A stretch of DNA of 6,303 nucleotides from Chloroflexota bacterium (GTDB taxonomy: Bacteria; Chloroflexota; Dehalococcoidia; GIF9; UBA5629): the NCBI GenBank assembly GCA_016875975.1, contig VGOF01000093.1, positions 1-6,303 on the forward strand, read 5' to 3'. Shown here piece by piece: positions 1 to 4,950 of this stretch. How positions within the stretch are numbered: position 1 is the first letter of the stretch; each line of letters opens with the position of its first letter. The position numbers and the translations under genes were made by a program. Under the pieces are notes generated by a model. The model was not told the origin of the DNA and did no database searches. It was given only the letters and a program-made list of their open reading frames with translations.

Positions 1-1175
1 GAGTCATTGCATTGGGCGCTAATTCTGAGTGCTAAGGACAGACTTTCGTCTTTTGTGGGGTCAAGCTTTTTGCCATTTTCCAAAAACTCTCCCTCGGGGC
101 GATAGCCGACGCCGGTAACCTCTATAGTCCTGTCGGGCGGACATATCTGTCGCAGTGTCATCTCGCTCTCGGTCAATGTGCCTGTCTTATCTGAGCAGAT
201 GACAGTGACAGCACCCATCGTTTCCACTGCCAGCAATTTCCTAATTAGCGCATTTCTTTGTGCCATCCGTCTCATTCCCAGCGCCAGCACTACTGTTACC
301 ATTACCGGCAGGCCTTCTGGAATGGCAGAGACGGCAGCAGCGATAGCCAGGGTGAACAGTTCCTCGTAGCTATATCCTTTGGCTAAGCCTATAGCTATCA
401 ATATTCCAATGACCCCAAGGACCAGAATCCCGATATAGCGTCCCAGCCTGGAGACATTGCGCTGGAGTGGAGTGGGTGGTGGTTTGGTCTCTTGCACCTG
501 AGCAGTAATCTTGCCAATCTCCGTATTCATGCCGGTGGCCGTAACTACAGCCAATCCTCGTCCATTCACAACGGCGCACCCTTTGTGCACCATGTTTCCC
601 ATATCAGCGATGGTTACTTCACCGTCTATAGGCCCAACGAATTTCTCCACAGGGACCGATTCACCTGTAAGGATAGATTCGTCTATGGTCAGGCTGGCAG
701 CTTCAATGACTCTGGCATCAGCAGGAATCTTGTCCCCTGCGTCGAGCACAACAACATCACCAGGAGCTATATGGTTGGCGGGAAGCTGAGTGACGGTACC
801 ATTTCTTGATACTTTTGCCTGTGGCACCGTAAGCCGTTTCAATGCTTCCATAGCACGTTCTGCCCGACTTTCCTGTATGAAGCCGATTATGGCGTTAATG
901 AGTACTACTGCCATTATTACGCCAGCGTCGGCAGGCTTGTGCATAACGGTCAGCTCAATTACCACGGCGATGAGCAGAATATAGATAAGTGGGCTGGCAA
1001 ACTGGCGCAGGAAGACGACTATGGCTGGTGTTTTGCCCTTTTCCTTGAGCTCGTTTAAGCCATATTCACGCAGTCGTTGGCTGGCTTTCCCCTCAGAAAG
1101 ACCGGAGCGGTCGGAGTCGAGGTTCTGCAGGACTTCTTGGACAGTCAGATTATGCCAGTTCAGCGGTTTTGACAT
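1..1175 (-). CDS. P-type cation-transporting ATPase, P2 (Ca2+/PacL-like) subfamily, N-terminal part
   Basis: ATP-driven cation pump of the inner membrane. About 391 residues are present; the C-terminal half (most of the nucleotide-binding domain and M5-M10) lies beyond the left edge. I read the frame by hand and it is uninterrupted. In order it shows: an N-terminal cation-ATPase domain (about 5-50), M1 (about 60-77) and M2 (about 84-100), the actuator domain with the dephosphorylation motif TGES at 170-173, M3 (about 248-264), M4 with PEGLP at 286-290, and the phosphorylation motif DKTGT with the acceptor Asp at 329. AVSAIPEGLP resembles the SERCA/PacL M4 calcium site, so Ca2+ is the first guess. 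The ion cannot be fixed without the missing M5/M6 residues, and Na+, K+ or Mn2+ remain possible. ATG at 1175 is chosen because it gives a normal family N-terminus and has AGGA at 1188-1185, nine bases upstream. It starts 40 nt after the biotin carboxylase stop and is probably cotranscribed with it. Confidence 0.93.
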   Translation of the reverse strand, partial: MSKPLNWHNLTVQEVLQNLDSDRSGLSEGKASQRLREYGLNELKEKGKTPAIVVFLRQFASPLIYILLIAVVIELTVMHKPADAGVIMAVVLINAIIGFIQESRAERAMEALKRLTVPQAKVSRNGTVTQLPANHIAPGDVVVLDAGDKIPADARVIEAASLTIDESILTGESVPVEKFVGPIDGEVTIADMGNMVHKGCAVVNGRGLAVVTATGMNTEIGKITAQVQETKPPPTPLQRNVSRLGRYIGILVLGVIGILIAIGLAKGYSYEELFTLAIAAAVSAIPEGLPVMVTVVLALGMRRMAQRNALIRKLLAVETMGAVTVICSDKTGTLTESEMTLRQICPPDRTIEVTGVGYRPEGEFLENGKKLDPTKDESLSLALRISAQCND

Positions 1176-1215
1176 CTTGGTTTATCCTGTTAGGTTGCAA
1201 TGTTGACGGGCGAGG

Positions 1216-2622
1216 CTATCCGTCTAACCTCTTCAGGATTTTGGCCCGTTCCCGGACCTTTTGTACGATGTTCTGTTTGACGATAAAGTCCGTGGTGTAT
1301 TCGCCGGACTTAAACAAGTCGTCATCCAGCGCTACCTGGTGAAATAGGATATTGGTCTCTAGCCCCTCAATACTCATTTCGCCAAGGGCTCTTTGCATAC
1401 GTACCCTGGCTTCCTCCCGGGTTTTGGCTCGCACCATGAGCTTCAGCAGCAGGGAATCATAGTAGTGCGGGACTTCATAGCCTTCGTATATTCCCTCGTC
1501 AATCCTGACACCCAGACCGTGTGGCAGGCGGAGATGCGTGATATGGCCAGGGGAGGGGAAGAAGTTGTTTGCGGCATCTTCGGCATTAATGCGGCACTGG
1601 ATGGCATGAGCGGTGAGGCTGATGTCGTCCTGGCTGTAGCTCAGGCGCTCGCCGGCAGCTATCTTTATCTGCTCCTTGACGATATCTACATTGGTAGCCA
1701 GCTCTGTTACACAATGCTCCACCTGCAGGCGAGAGTTCACCTCGTTGAAGTAGAATTCCTGAGTGCCAGGAACATAGAAAAATTCTACTGTCATAGCGTT
1801 GACGTACTGCAAAGCCACTGCCACATCCATGGCAGCCACGTATATCTTCATCTGCAAATGCGGTGACAATTGCCCGCAGGGCGCTTCCTCAATCAATTTC
1901 TGGAATCTACGCTGAATGGAACAATCTCGACTACCCAGATGTATAACGTTGCCGAATTTGTCGGCCAGCACCTGGATTTCCACATGCTTTACCCCGGTCA
2001 GTAATCTTTCTATGTAGAACGATGGCACACCGAATACCTTCCTGCCTATCGTCTCTACATACTCCGTAGCTTCAGCCAGCTCATCCTTGCTGCTGGCTAC
2101 TGCCATGCCAATTCCGCCACCCCCACCAGCGGGCTTCACGATGACAGGGTAGCCGACCTCCTCCGCAATCTCCCCGGCACGTGTTAATCCCGCATTTGTT
2201 GAAGCTATAAGAGCTTCGTCTGACCCTGGCACCACCGGTATATTGAGCATCTTCATTAACTGGCGGGCGCGGTGTTTGGGTTTAACCCTGTACATGGACT
2301 CGCTGGGCGGGCCGATGAAGGTAATGCCATGCCTTTCGCACATCTCGGCAAACTCAGGGTTCTCAGACAAGAAACCATAGCCAGGATGCAGGGCATCTGC
2401 CTTGCTCCGCATGGCTACTTCCAGGATTCTTTCGACATTCAGGTAGCTTTGTGTGGCATCTGGGGGGCCTATAGGATAAGCCTCGTCAGCCAGCTTGACG
2501 TACAGGGCATTGGCGTCTGCATCAGAATAGACAACTACGGTGCGTATTCCCATCTCCCTGCAGGTCCTTATTATCCTGATAGCTATTTCGCCCCGATTGG
2601 CTATCATTATTTTGTGAAACAT
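1216..2622 (-). CDS. Biotin carboxylase subunit (acetyl-CoA/pyruvate carboxylase subunit A family), divergent
   Basis: ATP-grasp enzyme that carboxylates biotin on a carrier protein using ATP and bicarbonate, the first half-reaction of acyl-CoA or pyruvate carboxylases; cytosolic. Its 468 residues are slightly longer than AccC (about 450), with no fused biotinyl domain. Seen: N-terminal domain (IANRGEIAIR, 7-16; HPGYGFLSEN, 79-88), ATP-grasp domain with Gly-rich loop 166-170 after Lys163, HVEIQVLAD 213-221, Glu280, and the active-site stretch EVNSRLQVEH 294-303. Arg344 sits in CRINAED, followed by the C-terminal PSPG region. By comparison with E. coli AccC the catalytic Glu, Asn, Arg and Val-Glu are kept. 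Three usually conserved sites differ: MGDK becomes VKPK (113-116), GGGGGRGM has Ile171 for Arg, and QRRHQK has Phe240 for His. Start: AGGGAG at 2637-2632, nine bases before ATG. No accB, accA/D or pycB homologue is adjacent, so the choice between accC and pycA is open. Confidence 0.93.
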   Translation of the reverse strand: MFHKIMIANRGEIAIRIIRTCREMGIRTVVVYSDADANALYVKLADEAYPIGPPDATQSYLNVERILEVAMRSKADALHPGYGFLSENPEFAEMCERHGITFIGPPSESMYRVKPKHRARQLMKMLNIPVVPGSDEALIASTNAGLTRAGEIAEEVGYPVIVKPAGGGGGIGMAVASSKDELAEATEYVETIGRKVFGVPSFYIERLLTGVKHVEIQVLADKFGNVIHLGSRDCSIQRRFQKLIEEAPCGQLSPHLQMKIYVAAMDVAVALQYVNAMTVEFFYVPGTQEFYFNEVNSRLQVEHCVTELATNVDIVKEQIKIAAGERLSYSQDDISLTAHAIQCRINAEDAANNFFPSPGHITHLRLPHGLGVRIDEGIYEGYEVPHYYDSLLLKLMVRAKTREEARVRMQRALGEMSIEGLETNILFHQVALDDDLFKSGEYTTDFIVKQNIVQKVRERAKILKRLDG

Positions 2623-2668
2623 TTATTTGCACTCCCTTTGCTGGATTGAAATCTGCTAGCTTTCAAAA

Positions 2669-2697
2669 AGGATACCAATATTGTGACGCAGAGACAA
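2669..2697 (-). promoter_or_regulatory. Candidate sigma70-type promoter for the biotin carboxylase gene
   Basis: In the 81-nt gap between the thioesterase stop and the biotin carboxylase start, the minus strand reads TTGTCT (2697-2692), a 17-nt spacer, then TATCCT (2674-2669). Each hexamer matches the consensus at four of six positions and the spacing is ideal. It would give a leader of roughly 40 nt ending in the AGGGAG ribosome site. This is inference from pattern only; a match this weak can occur by chance. Confidence 0.3.
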
Positions 2698-2703
2698 CCT
2701 GCT

Positions 2704-3102
2704 CTATACCAGCGGGATAGTGGTGCCGGTAGCTTTGGCGATGAGCTTGCCTTTATGGTCGGTTACCGTCATCTCGGAGACGCAGACTCGCTTGCCGCTC
2801 CTTACCACGCGGCATTCGGCGGTTAGCTCGTCCCCTACGCTGGCGGCGGCGGTGAAGTGAATATTGAACTGGGAAGCCACGTTAGGTGTGATTACTGAAT
2901 TGGTGGCGTAGGCGAAAGCCTGGTCGGCCAGCGACATGACAATGCCGCCGAAAATCATCCCGTTGAAGTTGACGTGCTCGGGCTTTAGCGTCATGGTTAC
3001 CCGGGCATAGCCATCTGACAGTTCTGCTAGCTTTATGCCCAGGAAGGAAGCTATTGGTTCCTCTTTTGCTTTGGCTCTCAGTTTCTCCAGGTTGCCAGAC
3101 AT
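2704..3102 (-). CDS. PaaI-family hotdog-fold acyl-CoA thioesterase
   Basis: Predicted to hydrolyse an acyl- or aryl-acyl-CoA to free acid and CoA; cytosolic, usually tetrameric. At 132 residues it has normal length for a single-hotdog PaaI/YdiI protein. The signature lies at 47-68: Asn47-Gly48, then FGG at 51-53, then SLADQAFAYATN (57-68). Asp60 aligns with the catalytic Asp of E. coli PaaI (SLADTAFAYACN). The usual HGG is FGG here, so the conserved His is missing. The rest (FNIHF at 79-83, GDELTAECRVVRSGK at 90-104) follows the hotdog beta-sheet pattern. ATG at 3102 is supported by GAGGG at 3113-3109, six bases upstream. It lies 75 nt behind the aminotransferase and IOR genes. Since PaaI enzymes favour phenylacetyl-CoA-like substrates, an IOR product is a reasonable substrate guess, but this is inferred. 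A housekeeping medium-chain or repair thioesterase is the alternative. Confidence 0.9.
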   Translation of the reverse strand: MSGNLEKLRAKAKEEPIASFLGIKLAELSDGYARVTMTLKPEHVNFNGMIFGGIVMSLADQAFAYATNSVITPNVASQFNIHFTAAASVGDELTAECRVVRSGKRVCVSEMTVTDHKGKLIAKATGTTIPLV

Positions 3103-3106
3103 GCCG

Positions 3107-3141
3107 CACCCTCACCCTTACCTCTCCCATCGAGGAAGAGG
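3107..3141 (-). repeat. GC-rich imperfect palindromic element, resembles a dispersed intergenic repeat
   Basis: On the plus strand this reads CACCCTCACCCTTACC followed by an imperfect hairpin: CCTCTCCC (3121-3128), loop ATCGA, GGAAGAGG (3134-3141), with one C/A mismatch in an eight-position stem. The layout (CCCTCACCCTWACC-CTCTCCC, loop, GGGAGAGG) resembles a short palindromic repeat scattered between genes in many bacterial genomes. Here it forms the leader of the thioesterase mRNA and supplies its ribosome-binding purines (GAGGG, 3113-3109). It is followed by G/A-rich sequence rather than a U-tract, so it is not an intrinsic terminator. Only one copy is visible, so calling it a repeat relies on recognition, not on comparison within the window. 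Confidence 0.45.
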
Positions 3142-3143
3142 TG

Positions 3144-3174
3144 TATATATTTTAGCTTTGATTTATATAACCAA
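3144..3174 (-). promoter_or_regulatory. AT-rich segment, possible weak promoter for the thioesterase gene
   Basis: Immediately after the aminotransferase stop, the minus strand is strikingly AT-rich compared with its surroundings. It contains TTGGTT (3174-3169) and overlapping -10-like sequences (AATATA at 3151-3146 with a 17-nt spacer; TATATA at 3149-3144 with 19). None is a strong match. It may allow separate expression of the thioesterase from the ior operon, or may simply be AT-rich spacer. Confidence 0.2.
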
Positions 3175-3177
3175 ATG

Positions 3178-4365
3178 CTAGCAAAGTTTGAACTTCCTGG
3201 CGGCTTTCTCCAGGCCAGCTATTGCTCCTTCGAGTGTCTTGTCCTCAACGCAGTAGGCGATACGGAAATAGCCTGGCGTGCCGAAGCCACTGCCGGGAAC
3301 AGCCAGCACGTTCCACTGTCGCAATTCGTCCAGGAACTCCACCTCGTCCTTGGTCGGCGACTTGGGGAACATGTAGAATGCGCCCTGTGGCTTAACCACG
3401 GAGTAGCCCATCCTGACCAGGTTGCTGTAAAGAAAATCGCGCTTCTTCTGGTATTCAGCAACTGAGACGGTCACGTTCTGTAGCTTGCTTACCAGGTGCT
3501 GCATCAGGGCGGGGGCGTTGACGAAGCCTAGCGTACGGTTACAGAAGATGAGGGCGTTCATTAGGTCGTCATGCTCAGCGCATTCAGGGTGCACTGCGAT
3601 GTAGCCAATACGCTCACCGGGAAGCGCCAGGTCTTTAGAGTGCGAGGTGACCACGATGCTCTGGCGATGGTGGGGAAAGACCGGAGGATACTTCAGGCCA
3701 TCGTATATCAGCTTGCGGTAAGCCTCGTCGCTGATGAGGTATATGTGTGTGCCGAAGTGCCTTTGTTTCTTGCCCAACAATCGGCCCAGGCTGCCTATCA
3801 TGTCTTCACTGTAAACCACGCCTGTGGGATTGTTGGGTGAGTTGATTATGACCGCCTTGGTACTGGGGGTGATTGCTGCCTCCAGCGCATCCAGCTTGGG
3901 CAGGAAACTGTCGTCGGTGGGTACCACCCTGGCAACTCCACCGTGATTGTCGATGTAGTTGCCGTACTCCAGGAAGTAGGGGGCGAAGACGATGACCTCT
4001 TCGCCGGGATTGAGTATTGCCTTGAGCACCACGTTAAGCGCGCCGGCAGCACCGCAGGTCATCACGATATTGTGATGCTTGAACATGGGGCCAGTCTCCC
4101 CTGAAAGTCCTTCAGCCACCGCCGACCGAGCATGGGCATAGCCGGCATTCTCCATGTAGCGATGCATTCCGGCCAGGGGTTTTTCAGCCAACCGCCTCAG
4201 TTCCTCGTAGAATTTCTGCGGTGGGTCCATCACCGGGTTGCCTATGGAGAGGTCGAAGACCTTGTCCGCTCCCAACTTTTGCTTGAGCAGGTTGCCCTCC
4301 TCGAACATCCTCCGAATCATAGAGCCCTGAGCCATGCGCTGGCGCACGCTATCAGAGATTGACAT
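3178..4365 (-). CDS. PLP-dependent class I/II aminotransferase (fold type I), probably aromatic amino acid/2-oxo acid
   Basis: Transfers an amino group between an amino acid and a 2-oxo acid, typically 2-oxoglutarate; cytosolic. Numbered from the start chosen here (395 residues, normal for the family): DLSIGNPVMDPP at 38-49, the phosphate-side loop CGAAGALN at 104-111, NSPNNPTG at 175-182 with the cofactor-contacting Asn, SDEAYRKL at 212-219 with the Asp that pairs with the pyridine nitrogen, SHSKDLALPGERIGY at 241-255 with the Schiff-base Lys at 244, and Arg368 in YFRIAY for the substrate carboxylate. All key residues are present. An upstream in-frame ATG at 4392 is rejected because ATG 4365 has a strong AAGGAG seven bases upstream and starts at the usual place for homologues. 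The gene overlaps the end of iorB by 14 nt, suggesting translational coupling and a role in supplying (or using) the IOR 2-oxo acid. Substrate cannot be proven from sequence; branched-chain or alanine-type specificity is possible. Confidence 0.94.
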   Translation of the reverse strand: MSISDSVRQRMAQGSMIRRMFEEGNLLKQKLGADKVFDLSIGNPVMDPPQKFYEELRRLAEKPLAGMHRYMENAGYAHARSAVAEGLSGETGPMFKHHNIVMTCGAAGALNVVLKAILNPGEEVIVFAPYFLEYGNYIDNHGGVARVVPTDDSFLPKLDALEAAITPSTKAVIINSPNNPTGVVYSEDMIGSLGRLLGKKQRHFGTHIYLISDEAYRKLIYDGLKYPPVFPHHRQSIVVTSHSKDLALPGERIGYIAVHPECAEHDDLMNALIFCNRTLGFVNAPALMQHLVSKLQNVTVSVAEYQKKRDFLYSNLVRMGYSVVKPQGAFYMFPKSPTKDEVEFLDELRQWNVLAVPGSGFGTPGYFRIAYCVEDKTLEGAIAGLEKAARKFKLC

Positions 4366-4948
4366 GCGAGGTCTCCTTCCTGCCCTGCTCAAAGGCTTTC
4401 AAGTTGAGCTGCAGGATTTTGGCGGGCAAGCGCTCCGCGATGCATTTTTGCCAGACGTTGGGCTTGATGGACATGAAATTGGAGATGCAACCCAGCATAA
4501 ACAGGTTCAAGGTGCGGACGTCGCCCATTTCTTTGGCACTGGCCGTGCCTTCTACAAGGTATATCTTATCCGTGCGCTGCTTCAATATCTCTCTGACTTC
4601 GTTGTCGTTGGGATAGCGGTGCGTGCCCAGGCTGACGGACAATGGCGGATTGGCATGGTTGTTTACCAGCGCCAGCCCGCCGGGCTTGAGGAAATGCGCC
4701 CACCTTGCCGCCTCCAGCTTTTCGAAGGCCAGCAGTATGTCCACCTCGCCCTCTTTTATCATGGGCGACCAGACCTTTTTTGCCAGCCGCACGTGGCTGA
4801 TGACGCTGCCGCCGCGCTGAGCCATGCCCAGCGTATCTGTCTTCTTGACATCATATTTTGCCGCTAGGGCTACGTCTCCCAGTATATCACTGGCAAGTAT
4901 GGTGCCCTGGCCTCCCACGCCCACCATCAGTATATCTTGCTTCTCCAT
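4352..4948 (-). CDS. iorB: Indolepyruvate ferredoxin oxidoreductase, beta subunit
   Basis: Small subunit of the oxygen-sensitive cytosolic IorAB complex, which converts an arylpyruvate plus CoA and oxidised ferredoxin to aryl-acetyl-CoA, CO2 and reduced ferredoxin. The 198 residues match the usual length and consist of one 2-oxoacid:acceptor oxidoreductase gamma-type domain. Seen: the N-terminal nucleotide/CoA-type loop GVGGQGTILASDIL at 10-23, and the family signature KTDTLGMAQRGGSVISHVR at 36-54. An internal VDILLAFEKLEAAR (69-82) is also typical. The start ATG at 4948 lies only 2 nt after the iorA stop codon. The ribosome site must therefore sit within iorA (AAGAG with a 6-nt gap, or GGGAG further up), a usual arrangement for coupled translation and 1:1 subunit synthesis. 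The stop TGA lies inside the aminotransferase start region. A broader 2-oxoacid oxidoreductase role cannot be excluded, but the pairing with an IorA-type alpha subunit makes the call firm. Confidence 0.95.
   Translation of the reverse strand: MEKQDILMVGVGGQGTILASDILGDVALAAKYDVKKTDTLGMAQRGGSVISHVRLAKKVWSPMIKEGEVDILLAFEKLEAARWAHFLKPGGLALVNNHANPPLSVSLGTHRYPNDNEVREILKQRTDKIYLVEGTASAKEMGDVRTLNLFMLGCISNFMSIKPNVWQKCIAERLPAKILQLNLKAFEQGRKETSHVNL
4373..4378 (-). promoter_or_regulatory. Ribosome binding site deciding the aminotransferase start
   Basis: The minus strand carries AAGGAG inside the last codons of iorB, followed by a 7-nt spacer and ATG at 4365. It is the strongest Shine-Dalgarno sequence I found ahead of a start in the window. 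It lies downstream of the alternative ATG at 4392, which argues that the shorter 395-residue protein is the real product. Confidence 0.8.
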
Positions 4949-4950
4949 AA

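Noticed and set aside
1175..1218. Amber read-through joining the biotin carboxylase to the ATPase
   Set aside because: The ATPase is in a different frame from the carboxylase, has its own ATG and ribosome site, and the read-through frame soon meets another stop.
1393..1866. 157-codon plus-strand open frame opposite the biotin carboxylase
   Set aside because: Antisense shadow of a well-conserved gene; no family resemblance.
2646..2666. Inverted repeat TTGAAA/TTTCAA with a 9-nt loop upstream of the biotin carboxylase
   Set aside because: Arms are only six bases, AT-rich and interrupted on both sides; too weak for a terminator, and no regulator or second copy supports an operator.
2882..3130. 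82-codon minus-strand frame starting at ATG 3130 and overlapping the thioesterase
   Set aside because: It is a +1 frame over the conserved hotdog domain, Arg/His-rich, and its start lies in the palindromic element; not a credible protein.
3121..3141. Hairpin after the aminotransferase as a Rho-independent terminator
   Set aside because: On the transcribed strand no U-tract follows the stem; the next bases are G/A-rich and form the thioesterase ribosome site.
4334..4867. 177-codon plus-strand open frame opposite iorB and the aminotransferase start
   Set aside because: It lies antisense to a convincingly conserved gene, its translation shows no recognisable family, and such mirrored frames are expected in GC-rich coding DNA.
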